Source: an uncultured Rhodospirillales bacterium (GTDB lineage Bacteria; Pseudomonadota; Alphaproteobacteria; Rhodospirillales; UBA2165). Taken from it: DNA of 64,000 nt. Made by a program: the position numbers and the translations under genes. The stretch spans positions 620,001-684,000 of the forward strand of contig CAJXKD010000001.1 of the NCBI GenBank assembly GCA_913055735.1. Reading direction: 5' to 3'. Below, piece after piece: positions 51,843-62,552 of this stretch (positions are counted from its first letter, which is position 1; each line of letters starts with the position of its first letter). The notes beneath the pieces were generated by a model, which worked only from the letters and a program-made list of their open reading frames with translations, was not told the DNA's origin and did no database searches.

Positions 51843-52133
51843 GCGGCGGGGCAGAGTGTTAATGGAATTCTGGGCATTCCGAAAGGGTTTATTGGATTTC
51901 CGGGGCCAAAAGGCGTCGAAATCGGTCGCTCGGAGGTGCGCCGGCCCTTTCCGTGGCCTCAGGACAAACTTCGGCAAGGACCCCGAAAGGCCCGGAAATT
52001 CCCCCTAGAATACCCGGAAAAGACCCCGAAAATACGTTGACACGGGGCGGCGGCAGCGATAGGTTCCGCGGCCTCGGGTGCCCACGAGCGGCGCCTGTTT
52101 TTACTTGGAAAAACCGGAACAAAGATACAGATC
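51843..52133. promoter_or_regulatory. Region between tRNA-Ser and rplU with promoter
   Basis: A -35 TTGACA at 52037-52042 and a -10 TAGGTT at 52060-52065 with 17-base spacing suit the rplU start at 52134; a leader of about 65 bases follows. The stretch 51843-52036 has GGAAA/CCCC-rich direct words (CCCGAAAGGCCCGGAAATTCCCC, ACCCGGAAAAGACCCCGAAAAT) but no gene is seen. Confidence 0.6.
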
Positions 52134-52778
52134 ATGTTCGCAGTCATTAAGACCGGCGGAAAGCAGTACCGGGTTGCCCCGGGCGACGTCATCGTCGTGG
52201 AAAAGCTGGCCGGCGAACCGGGTGGAGCCGTGACGTTCGACAACGTCTTGATGCTCGGCGAAGACGGTAAGGCGCCCGCCGTTGGCGCGCCGACCGTGGC
52301 CGACGCCAAGGTTGTCGGTGAGGTCGTCGATCAATCGCGCGCCGACAAGGTTATCGTCTTCAAGCGCAAGCGCCGGCAGACCTATCGCCGGACGAAGGGT
52401 CATCGCCAGCTGCAGACCGTGCTGCACATCACCGAGATCAGCGGTGCAGGCATGAAGGGTACGGCGGAACCGATGGCGAAGAAGGCAACGGCAAAGAAAC
52501 CTGCCGCCGCCGAGGCGAAAGAAGCCAAGCCTGCCGCCAAGAAGCCCGCGGCTAAGAAGGCGACTGAGAAGAAGGCTGCGCCTGCGAAGAAGGCTGCGCC
52601 CAAGAAGGCGGCCCCCAAGACCACGGCGAAGAAGCCTGCCGCCAAGAAGCCGGCGGCGAAAAAGCCCGCGGCAAAGAAAGCCGCATCTGGCACGAAGGCC
52701 AAGACGACCGCCAAGAAGCCGGCGGCCAAGAAATCGACGTCTTCTGCCAAGTCGAAAAGCACGACCAAGAAGTCGTAA
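52134..52778 (+). CDS. rplU: Ribosomal protein bL21 with long Lys/Ala-rich tail
   Basis: 214 residues, about twice the normal length. Residues 1-104 are a standard bL21: [38 protein letters not shown] and a C-terminal TVLHITEI. Residues about 115-214 are a low-complexity tail of AAKKPA, KKAAP and TAKKPAAKK repeats resembling eukaryotic histone H1 C-terminal tails. The tail would be exposed and strongly basic. Extended tails occur in bL21 of some Rhodospirillales. First gene of rplU-rpmA, 12 bases before rpmA. Confidence 0.95.
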   Translation: MFAVIKTGGKQYRVAPGDVIVVEKLAGEPGGAVTFDNVLMLGEDGKAPAVGAPTVADAKVVGEVVDQSRADKVIVFKRKRRQTYRRTKGHRQLQTVLHITEISGAGMKGTAEPMAKKATAKKPAAAEAKEAKPAAKKPAAKKATEKKAAPAKKAAPKKAAPKTTAKKPAAKKPAAKKPAAKKAASGTKAKTTAKKPAAKKSTSSAKSKSTTKKS

Positions 52779-52790
52779 GGAGATACCCAG

Positions 52791-53048
52791 ATGGCACATA
52801 AAAAAGCAGGCGGTAGCTCACGTAACGGCCGCGACTCAGCGGGCCGTCGCCTTGGTGTGAAGCTGTATGGCGGCCAGGCCGTCGAAGCCGGCAACATCAT
52901 CGTTCGCCAGCGCGGTACCAAATATCATCCGGGCCAGAACGTCGGCATGGGCAAGGATCACACGCTGTTCGCACTTACCCCGGGTACGGTGAAGTTCGAA
53001 CATAAGAGATTGGGACGCGTCTTCGTGGCCGTGGAGCCGACCAGCTAA
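52791..53048 (+). CDS. rpmA: Ribosomal protein bL27
   Basis: An 85-residue protein beginning [20 protein letters not shown], the standard bL27 N-terminus near the peptidyl-transferase centre, followed by [28 protein letters not shown] and [11 protein letters not shown]. Starts behind TAAGGAGATACC. Followed by a perfect terminator. Confidence 0.97.
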   Translation: MAHKKAGGSSRNGRDSAGRRLGVKLYGGQAVEAGNIIVRQRGTKYHPGQNVGMGKDHTLFALTPGTVKFEHKRLGRVFVAVEPTS

Positions 53049-53075
53049 GCGCTGGCCGACCGTTCCATCATGCAG

Positions 53076-53105
53076 AGGGGAATGGCCGGCCATTCCCCTT
53101 TTTTA
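53076..53105 (+). terminator. Terminator after rpmA
   Basis: AGGGGAATGGCCGGCCATTCCCCT is a perfect 24-base palindrome followed by a run of Ts. It lies 28 bases after the rpmA stop and separates rplU-rpmA from obgE. Confidence 0.88.
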
Positions 53106-53140
53106 ATGGTCCTTTTTTTATGGCTGCATGAAACCGGTAG

Positions 53141-55320
<2,180 letters not shown>

Positions 55321-55358
55321 GTGGCGCCTAACCAGGGCCTGACCAGGGAACGAAACCA

Positions 55359-56645
55359 ATGACGGCAACCAGTACGGCGGAAAAACTCGAAGACGTGCAT
55401 GCGCTGATGCAGCGGATCGGCGCGGCGGCGAAGGACGCCGCCCATACCCTGGCGCTCGCCCCGACCGAAGCCAAGAACCGGGCGCTGACCGAGGCCGCGC
55501 GCGCCTTGCGGGCACGCGCCGACGAGCTCATCGTCGCCAACGACCGGGACATGGCGGCCGCAGAGCAGAAAGGCCTCACCGGGGCCATGCTCGACCGGTT
55601 GAAACTGAACCGACAGCGGATCGACGGCATGGCGACCGGCCTCGAGGAGATCGCCGCCCTGGACGATCCGGTCGGCGGCGTCATGGCCGCTTGGGACCGG
55701 CCCAACGGGTTGCACATCGAACGCGTGCGCGTGCCGCTGGGCGTTATCGGCGTTATCTATGAGTCGCGCCCCAACGTCACCGCCGACGCCGGCGGATTGT
55801 GCCTCAAGGCCGGCAATGCGGTGATCCTGCGCGGCGGTTCGGAAAGCTTCCATTCCTCGACGGCGATCCTCGCCTGCATGCAGGAAGGATTGCAACGTGC
55901 CAACCTGCCCGAGGCCGCCATTCAGATGGTGCCGACCACCGACCGGGCGGCGGTCGGCGAAATGCTGACCATGACCGACACTATCGACGTCATCGTGCCG
56001 CGCGGCGGCAAGTCCCTGGTCGAACGGGTCCAGAAGGAGGCCCGCGTGCCGGTCTTCAGCCACCTGGAAGGCATTTGCCATACATATGTCAACGCCAAGT
56101 CCGACCCCGCCATGGCGCGCGACATCGTGCTCAACGCCAAAATGCGGCGCACGGGCATTTGCGGTGCTACCGAAACGCTGCTGATCGACCGCGCCGCCGC
56201 CAAAACGCACCTTCCCGCCATCATCGATGCGTTGGCGGATGCAGGGTGCGAAATCCGCGGCGATAAAAAGACGCAGGCAATGGACGATCGGGTTGTTCCC
56301 GCAAGCGATGCCGATTGGGACACGGAATATCTAGACGCCGTGATCGCGGTAAAGCAAGTGTCCGGCGTCGACGAAGCCGTCGAGCACGTCAATTTGCATG
56401 GCACCGAACACACCGACGCCATCGTTACCGACGACGCGGCGACGGCGGAGACCTTTCTCAACGGTGTCAACAGCGCCATTGCCATTCAGAACGCCTCGAC
56501 GCAATTTGCCGACGGCGGCGAGTTCGGGATGGGTGCGGAAATCGGAATTGCCACGGGCAAGCTGCATGCACGCGGCCCGGTGGGGGTCGAGCAGTTGACC
56601 ACATTTAAATATGTGGTTCACGGCACCGGCCAAACCCGCCCGTAG
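55359..56645 (+). CDS. proA: Gamma-glutamyl phosphate reductase
   Basis: A 428-residue aldehyde-dehydrogenase-fold enzyme. [52 protein letters not shown] and [15 protein letters not shown] (active Cys) are characteristic. It reduces gamma-glutamyl phosphate in proline synthesis, following proB. ATG at 55359 is behind AGGGAACG. Confidence 0.96.
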   Translation: MTATSTAEKLEDVHALMQRIGAAAKDAAHTLALAPTEAKNRALTEAARALRARADELIVANDRDMAAAEQKGLTGAMLDRLKLNRQRIDGMATGLEEIAALDDPVGGVMAAWDRPNGLHIERVRVPLGVIGVIYESRPNVTADAGGLCLKAGNAVILRGGSESFHSSTAILACMQEGLQRANLPEAAIQMVPTTDRAAVGEMLTMTDTIDVIVPRGGKSLVERVQKEARVPVFSHLEGICHTYVNAKSDPAMARDIVLNAKMRRTGICGATETLLIDRAAAKTHLPAIIDALADAGCEIRGDKKTQAMDDRVVPASDADWDTEYLDAVIAVKQVSGVDEAVEHVNLHGTEHTDAIVTDDAATAETFLNGVNSAIAIQNASTQFADGGEFGMGAEIGIATGKLHARGPVGVEQLTTFKYVVHGTGQTRP

Positions 56646-56678
56646 CGCCGTCCAAGCACGCCAAGGTATCCCCGGCGA

Positions 56679-57287
56679 ATGGCCCAGCTCCCCGGTTCGA
56701 AAAGCGCGAAACGCATCGGGCTCCTGGGCGGATCCTTCAATCCTGCGCACCGGGGGCACCTGCAGATCAGCCAGAAAGCCCTCGAACGGCTGCGGCTTGA
56801 CGAAGTTTGGTGGCTGGTGTCGCCTCAGAACCCCCTCAAGGCGGCAAGCGGCATGGCTGCCCTCAAGAGCCGGGTGGCGGCGGCCAAGGAAATCGCCACG
56901 GGAGCCGGAGGCGACCCGCGGATTGTCGTCACCGATATCGAGCGCGATCTTGGAACCACCTATACCGTGGACACCATAAAAGCGCTAAAAGCCCGGTTTC
57001 CTGCGGTTCGCTTCGTCTGGCTGATGGGGGCCGACAACCTCATCCAGTTCCCACGATGGCGGCACTGGCGGACCCTTTTCCGGCTGGTTCCCATTGCGGT
57101 TTTCCCCCGCCCTACGTATTCTAGACGGGCGTTGTCGGGTAAGGCGGCACGGCGGTTCGAGCGGTATCGCCTGCGCGGCAGCAGGGCGCCGGATTTAGCA
57201 AATATTAGTCCGCCCGCCTGGATAATTGTACGTGCCCGGCCAGATTCCATATCGGCAACGAGCCTACGCCAGGAAGAAGGTAGGTAG
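56679..57287 (+). CDS. nadD: Nicotinate-nucleotide adenylyltransferase
   Basis: A 202-residue nucleotidyltransferase: RIGLLGGSFNPAHRGHL (HxGH motif), DEVWWLVSPQNPLKA and the C-terminal SISATSLRQEEGR (ISSTxxR-type). Makes deamido-NAD. The ATG at 56679 is 34 bases after proA. Confidence 0.95.
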   Translation: MAQLPGSKSAKRIGLLGGSFNPAHRGHLQISQKALERLRLDEVWWLVSPQNPLKAASGMAALKSRVAAAKEIATGAGGDPRIVVTDIERDLGTTYTVDTIKALKARFPAVRFVWLMGADNLIQFPRWRHWRTLFRLVPIAVFPRPTYSRRALSGKAARRFERYRLRGSRAPDLANISPPAWIIVRARPDSISATSLRQEEGR

Positions 57288-57312
57288 TTAACAGAGTAAA
57301 GGAGACACAAAG

Positions 57313-57729
57313 ATAAAAGACGAACCCAGAAAGCTTCCCACATCCAAGCAACTCTTGGCGGTGGTGGAAGCTTCTCTCGATGACGACAAAGCGCAAGACG
57401 TGGTCGTTATCGACCTTGCCGGCAAGACCGATTTCGCGGACTACATGGTCATTGCGTCAGGCACTTCGCAGCGCATGGTCAACACCATGGCGCAACATCT
57501 CCGGGAAAAAATGAAAGCGGAAGGCCTCGAAGGAATCGCCCTCGAGGGCACGCCCCAATGCGATTGGGTGTTGGTCGACGGTGGCGACGTTGTCGTTCAT
57601 CTGTTCCGGCCTGAAATCCGCGCCTTCTACGATCTCGAAAAGATCTGGGGCGATCCGGTGGTTCGATCGCACCGGCGGTTCGAAACCGTCGATACGGGGT
57701 CGGCGTTGCACGCCCCGGAACAAATGTGA
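57313..57729 (+). CDS. rsfS: Ribosomal silencing factor, possible AUA start
   Basis: The RsfS domain is clear: ASLDDDKAQDVVVIDLAGKTDFADYMVIASG and GTPQCDWVLVDGGDVVVHLFRPEIRAFYDLEKIW. No ATG, GTG or TTG with a ribosome site precedes it: the TTG at 57355 has none and would remove KLPTSKQLL, a segment usual in the family. The AUA at 57313 follows AAAGGAGA by seven bases and gives 138 residues starting KDEPRKLPTSK. AUA starts are rare; a sequencing error or another start cannot be excluded. RsfS binds uL14 and prevents 70S formation in starvation. Confidence 0.85.
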   Translation: MKDEPRKLPTSKQLLAVVEASLDDDKAQDVVVIDLAGKTDFADYMVIASGTSQRMVNTMAQHLREKMKAEGLEGIALEGTPQCDWVLVDGGDVVVHLFRPEIRAFYDLEKIWGDPVVRSHRRFETVDTGSALHAPEQM

Positions 57730-58181
57730 ACCTGGTTATCGCCGCGGTGGGCCGGATGAAAACCGGCCCCGAGAAAGACCTGTTTACCACCTACGCCAAA
57801 CGCCTCAACTGGCGGGTGGAACTTAAAGAAGTCGAGGAACGGCGTCCGCTGGGCGCCGCCGAGGTAATACGCAGCGAAGGCAACAAGCTTCTTGCCGCGC
57901 TTCCCGATAACAGCTGGGTCGTCGCCCTGGATCGAACGGGCGCCGCCGTAAGTAGCGAAGGCCTCGCTCAAAATCTCGAAAAATGGATCGACCTTGGACG
58001 CCCGTCCGTCACCTTCGTGATCGGCGGCGCCGACGGATTGGATACGCCGGTTCTGGAGCGCGCGGACGCCCGCCTTTCCTTCGGGGACCTTACCTGGCCG
58101 CATATGCTGGTCCGCGTGATGCTGATGGAACAGCTCTACCGGGCGCAATGCATCCTCGGCGGCCACCCGTATCATAAATAG
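57726..58181 (+). CDS. rlmH: 23S rRNA pseudouridine-1915 N3-methyltransferase
   Basis: A 151-residue SPOUT methyltransferase beginning with GTG in a GTGA overlap with rsfS. AVGRMKTGPEKDLFTTYAKRL, FVIGGADGLDTPVLERADARLSFGDLTWPHMLVRVMLMEQLYRAQCILGGHPYHK ends with the typical HPYHK terminus. It modifies pseudouridine 1915 of 23S rRNA. Confidence 0.96.
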   Translation: MNLVIAAVGRMKTGPEKDLFTTYAKRLNWRVELKEVEERRPLGAAEVIRSEGNKLLAALPDNSWVVALDRTGAAVSSEGLAQNLEKWIDLGRPSVTFVIGGADGLDTPVLERADARLSFGDLTWPHMLVRVMLMEQLYRAQCILGGHPYHK

Positions 58182-58274
58182 GCGCAGTACAAATAACCGA
58201 AAAACGCCGATTTTCGCGCTCTCCGCCCGATCCTTCGACTACCCTTTCCGGGCAAAGATGCCTATATTGCCCCC

Positions 58275-59882
58275 ATGCCTGACACCCCGCCGAACACATC
58301 CACCGAAACCGCCCGGCCGCGCCCGGTCGTTCTCTGTATCCTGGACGGATGGGGCGAACGCGCCCCCGGCCCCGACAATGCCATCGAGCAGGCGGCAACG
58401 CCGACCTGGGATCACTTGCGCGCCGACTGTCCCTTTTCCCACCTGCAGGCCTCGGCCCTCGACGTCGGGCTCCCCGAAGGCCAAATGGGCAACTCGGAGG
58501 TCGGCCACATGAACATCGGCGCGGGCCGTGTCGTCATGCAGGATCTGCCGCTGATCGATAAAGCAATCAGCGATGGCGCCATCGCCCAAAACGACCATTT
58601 GCAGGAGCTGATCAAGGCGCTCAAGGATAGCGGCGGGACCTGTCACCTCATGGGTCTCATGTCGCCCGGCGGCGTTCATTCCCATCAGAAGCATTTCGCC
58701 GTCCTGGCCATGCTCTTGAGCGAGGCCGGCGTCGCCGTTGCCGTGCACGCCTTTCTCGATGGCCGCGATACACCGCCGTCGAGCGCGATCGACTATCTCA
58801 AGCAGTTTCAGGCGGACACAAAGGGCGCCGCCAACCTGTCCATCGCAACGGTTAGCGGTCGCTATTACGCCATGGACCGCGACAAACGCTGGGAGCGGGT
58901 AGAAAAAGCGTATCTGGCCCTCGCCGAAGGCAAAGGCGAAACGGCGGACACGGCGCTTGCCGCCGTCGAACAAAGCTATGACGCCGGCACCACTGACGAA
59001 TTTGTCTTACCGACGGTGGTGGGCAAGTACGCGGGCATGGCCGACGGCGACGGTATCCTGATGGTGAACTTTCGCGCCGACCGCGCCCGCGAGATTCTTG
59101 CCACCTTGGTCGATCCGGCATTTGACGGCTTTTCGCGCTCCCGGCAGATCGCGTTCGCGGCGCGCGCCGGCATGACGGAATATTCAACCGAGCTGAATGC
59201 GTTCCTCGATGCCTTGTTCCCGCAACGCCCGCTGACCCACATTCTCGGCCAGGTTGTTGCCGACGCCGGCATGACACAATTGCGCATCGCCGAAACCGAG
59301 AAGTACGCCCATGTGACGTTCTTCTTCAATGGTGGCGAGGAACAATTGTTCGACGGCGAGGAACGCATTCTTGTCCCGTCGCCCAAAGTCGCCACCTACG
59401 ACCTGCAGCCGGAAATGTCGGCCCCCGAAGTGACCGACAAGCTGGTCACCGAAATCGACGCCGGAAAGTTCGATTTGATCGTCGTGAATTACGCCAACGG
59501 GGATATGGTCGGCCACACCGGCATCTTCGACGCCGCAGTTAAAGCGGCGGAAACCGTTGACACCTGTTTGCGGCGTCTGGAAGACGCGGTAACGCGCGCA
59601 GGCGGTGTCATGCTGATCACCGCCGATCACGGCAATGCCGAGCAAATGGACGATCCAGAAACGGGTCAACCGCATACTGCGCATACCCTATCGCCGGTGC
59701 CGTTCGTGATGGTCAATCCACCGGAAAATGTCGATGGCCTACAGAACGGTGTCCTGGCGGACATCGCGCCGACCATCCTGACATTGCTCGGCCTCCCCCA
59801 GCCCGGCGAGATGACCGGGCGGTCGTTGATCACGCCGTCCGCGCAAACGGATAGGGCGGCGCGCCGCCATGCCACGGCGTAG
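58275..59882 (+). CDS. gpmI: 2,3-bisphosphoglycerate-independent phosphoglycerate mutase
   Basis: A 535-residue alkaline-phosphatase-superfamily enzyme. VVLCILDGWGERAPGPDNAI carries the metal-binding Asp, GLPEGQMGNSEVGHMNIGAGRV the nucleophilic Ser, and LITADHGNAEQM the second metal site. Conserved LDGRDTPPSSA and NFRADRAREI complete the signature. Converts 3- to 2-phosphoglycerate in glycolysis. It overlaps the EnvC-like gene by 14 bases. Confidence 0.97.
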   Translation: MPDTPPNTSTETARPRPVVLCILDGWGERAPGPDNAIEQAATPTWDHLRADCPFSHLQASALDVGLPEGQMGNSEVGHMNIGAGRVVMQDLPLIDKAISDGAIAQNDHLQELIKALKDSGGTCHLMGLMSPGGVHSHQKHFAVLAMLLSEAGVAVAVHAFLDGRDTPPSSAIDYLKQFQADTKGAANLSIATVSGRYYAMDRDKRWERVEKAYLALAEGKGETADTALAAVEQSYDAGTTDEFVLPTVVGKYAGMADGDGILMVNFRADRAREILATLVDPAFDGFSRSRQIAFAARAGMTEYSTELNAFLDALFPQRPLTHILGQVVADAGMTQLRIAETEKYAHVTFFFNGGEEQLFDGEERILVPSPKVATYDLQPEMSAPEVTDKLVTEIDAGKFDLIVVNYANGDMVGHTGIFDAAVKAAETVDTCLRRLEDAVTRAGGVMLITADHGNAEQMDDPETGQPHTAHTLSPVPFVMVNPPENVDGLQNGVLADIAPTILTLLGLPQPGEMTGRSLITPSAQTDRAARRHATA

Positions 59883-61128
59883 CCTCGCATTTCCCCCTTT
59901 GCGGCTGCGGGTAGCCGTTTTCCCTATTCTCTTTGCTGTTGTTCTCTCTGCGCCGGTTGTGTCCACTTGGGCGCAAAGCACCACGGGCGATGTCGACAGC
60001 AAGCTCAAAGCCATCGAACGCGAACTCAAGGAAAGCGAATCCAAGACAAAGACGTTGGATCGCCGTGCCGGCACCCTGGCCCGGGAACTCAAACAACTCA
60101 GTCAGGCCAAAATCGCCGCCGCGCGAAAAATCCAGGAGATGGAAGCGCGGCTATCGACGCTCGAAGCGGAGATCGCCGACCTCAACGCCGCCGAGCGGGA
60201 GAAGCAGCGGCTGCTCAAATCCAGACGGGCGCAGTTTTCGGATATTCTGTCGGCCGTCCATCGCTTGGCTCTGTATCCGCCGGAGGCGCTGATTACGCAA
60301 CCCATCCCGCCCGGCGATTTGGTCCGCACCGCCGTCCTGCTGCGATCAACGGTGCCTCAAGTCGAAGGACAGGCAAGCCGGTTGCGCGACGATCTGCTCG
60401 CCCTCAACGAAACCCGCAATCACATTTTGGAGAGCCGCAAGCGGCTTTCCGACGCCCAGCGCGTGCTCGACGAACAGAGGCAGAAGCTCGCCGCCCTCCA
60501 TGATAAAAAACGGCAGCAACGGTCTCAGACCCTGGCGGAACGCCGCCGCGAACAGCAACGCCTGAAGGAACTGACCGGCGAAGCAAGCAATCTGCGCGAG
60601 TTGTTTACCAAGCTCGCGGAAGAGGAGCAGGTGCGGGCGCGGGCAGAGGAAGAGGCGAAAAAAGCCCGCGAATTGTCAAAAAAAGCCAACGTGCGGCCGA
60701 GCGTCAAACTGGAAGAGCCCTTCACCTACCGCGACATTGCCAAGGCCAAAGGCAAGCTGCCTTTTCCGGTGGTTGGCCGAATTGTCAGCCGCTATGGCGA
60801 AGCGCAAACCAAGGGCGTGAGCCGCAAAGGCGTCACCATCGAAACCCGCGGCAATGCGCAAGTTGTCGCGCCGTTTGACGGAAAAGTAGTATTTGCCGGG
60901 GTATTCCGAGGATATGGGCAACTATTGATCATCGAACACGGCGAGGGATATCATACGTTGCTGGCGGGGATGGACCGCATCGACGGCGTACCAGGACAAT
61001 GGTTGTTGGCCGGAGAGCCGGTCGGCGAAATGGGCCGATCCACAAACGACAAGCCCAGACTATATGTAGAATTTCGGCGGAAGGGGCAGCCGATCAATCC
61101 CCTTCCCTGGCTCGTAGCTCAAAAGTAA
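59869..61128 (+). CDS. EnvC-like murein hydrolase activator
   Basis: A 419-residue periplasmic protein: signal peptide ending near STWAQS, a long coiled coil (about 40-280, KLKAIERELKESESKTK and so on) and a C-terminal LytM/M23 domain (about 310-415). The M23 zinc ligands are lost: GVTIETRGNAQVVAPFDGKVVFAG and LYVEFRRKGQPINPLPWL replace the usual H and HxH residues, as in E. coli EnvC, so it is an amidase activator and not a peptidase. Ten bases separate it from ctpA. Confidence 0.9.
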   Translation: MPRRSLAFPPLRLRVAVFPILFAVVLSAPVVSTWAQSTTGDVDSKLKAIERELKESESKTKTLDRRAGTLARELKQLSQAKIAAARKIQEMEARLSTLEAEIADLNAAEREKQRLLKSRRAQFSDILSAVHRLALYPPEALITQPIPPGDLVRTAVLLRSTVPQVEGQASRLRDDLLALNETRNHILESRKRLSDAQRVLDEQRQKLAALHDKKRQQRSQTLAERRREQQRLKELTGEASNLRELFTKLAEEEQVRARAEEEAKKARELSKKANVRPSVKLEEPFTYRDIAKAKGKLPFPVVGRIVSRYGEAQTKGVSRKGVTIETRGNAQVVAPFDGKVVFAGVFRGYGQLLIIEHGEGYHTLLAGMDRIDGVPGQWLLAGEPVGEMGRSTNDKPRLYVEFRRKGQPINPLPWLVAQK

Positions 61129-61137
61129 GGCAAACGA

Positions 61138-62451
61138 ATGAGAAAAGCATTTTTGACGGCTGCTTCGGCATTGGCGTTTTTGTTCCTCGTGGGACCGGTC
61201 CAAGCTCAATCGACGGCAGATGCGCAAGCGCAGGCCAAGAACCAAGCCGATACATACCGGCTCTTGACCTTGTTCGGTGACGTATTCGAACGAGTCCGGG
61301 GCGAATATGTAGAGGAAGTATCGGATAAGGAACTGATCGAAGCGGCCATCAGCGGCATGCTTACTAATCTCGATCCCCATTCGAGTTATCTCAACGCAGA
61401 CAGTTTCCAGGACATGCAGGTCCAGACCCGTGGCCGCTTCGGTGGCCTCGGAATTGAAGTGACCATGGAAAACGGCCTGGTCAAAGTCGTCTCTCCCATC
61501 GATGACACGCCGGCCACCCGCGCCGGCCTCCAACCGGGTGACTACATCACCCATCTGGACGGGAAGGCGGTTCTTGGGCTGAGCCTATCCGAGGCCGTCG
61601 AATTGATGCGTGGTAAGGTCGGTACCGATATCCGGCTGACCGTGCGGCGCCCGGATGTGGAACCCTTCGACGTCACGCTGACTCGCGCCGTTATTCCGAT
61701 CCGCACTGTGCGCTCGCATACGGAAAAAGATATCGCCTATGTTCGTATTTCCTCGTTCAGCCAGCCGACCGCGGATGGTCTGACCAAAGCGATGAATAAG
61801 ATGAAAGAGGAATTGGGCGACAACTTTAAGGGTGTCGTTCTCGATCTCCGCAACAACCCCGGCGGCCTCTTGGATCAAGCAGTGGCCGTCTCGGATGCTT
61901 TCCTCGAGCAAGGCGAGATCGTGTCGACGCGCACCCGCAAGAAAGAAGAGCACCAACGGTTCAACGCGCGGCCCGGCGACCTTGCCGACGGCAAGCCGAT
62001 CGTCGTGCTGATCAACGGCGGTTCCGCATCCGCGTCGGAAATCGTTGCCGGCGCGCTTCAGGATCATCAGCGCGCGGTCATCCTCGGCACGAAATCCTTC
62101 GGCAAGGGCTCCGTGCAAACCATCGTGCCGTTGGGACGTTATGGCGCCATGCGGCTGACGACGGCGCGCTACTACACGCCGTCAGGCCGCTCCATCCAGG
62201 CCGTCGGGATCGATCCCGACATCGAGGTCGAACAGGCTCGAATAGAGGCCCTGACGCAACGTCAGACCCGGCACGAAGCCGACCTGCGGGGCGCCTTAAC
62301 CAACGAGGAGCAGCCCGTATCGGACGAGGAGGATGGGGAAACCCCAGCGGCCACGAGCGAAGAACAGGCCCGATTGCAGGATTTTCAACTCCAGCGGGCT
62401 CTCGATCTTTTGCGCGGAGTTTCGCTGTTTTCTCAGCGTTTGAAGGGATAG
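61138..62451 (+). CDS. ctpA: C-terminal processing peptidase, S41 family
   Basis: A 437-residue periplasmic protease: signal peptide ending at GPVQAQ, an N-terminal cap, a PDZ domain (about 85-170, GGLGIEVTMENGLVKVVSPIDDTPATRAGLQPGDYIT), and the S41 domain with the catalytic Ser in NGGSASASEIVAGAL and Lys in TKSFGKGSVQT. An acidic tail follows. Processes periplasmic and peptidoglycan-linked proteins. Confidence 0.95.
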   Translation: MRKAFLTAASALAFLFLVGPVQAQSTADAQAQAKNQADTYRLLTLFGDVFERVRGEYVEEVSDKELIEAAISGMLTNLDPHSSYLNADSFQDMQVQTRGRFGGLGIEVTMENGLVKVVSPIDDTPATRAGLQPGDYITHLDGKAVLGLSLSEAVELMRGKVGTDIRLTVRRPDVEPFDVTLTRAVIPIRTVRSHTEKDIAYVRISSFSQPTADGLTKAMNKMKEELGDNFKGVVLDLRNNPGGLLDQAVAVSDAFLEQGEIVSTRTRKKEEHQRFNARPGDLADGKPIVVLINGGSASASEIVAGALQDHQRAVILGTKSFGKGSVQTIVPLGRYGAMRLTTARYYTPSGRSIQAVGIDPDIEVEQARIEALTQRQTRHEADLRGALTNEEQPVSDEEDGETPAATSEEQARLQDFQLQRALDLLRGVSLFSQRLKG

Positions 62452-62552
62452 ACGCCCCTCACCCACCCCTGGCCCAGCCATGGCCGGTCTTGAACGCGCG
62501 GCAAATGAGCCCGATCTTCGTTAAAGCGACGTTCGCAATAAGACATTAGGCC

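Noticed and set aside
52443-52778. Tail of bL21 as assembly artefact or frameshift
   Set aside because: The frame stays open with the normal Lys/Ala codons to a stop 12 bases before rpmA, and basic tails on bL21 occur in related bacteria.
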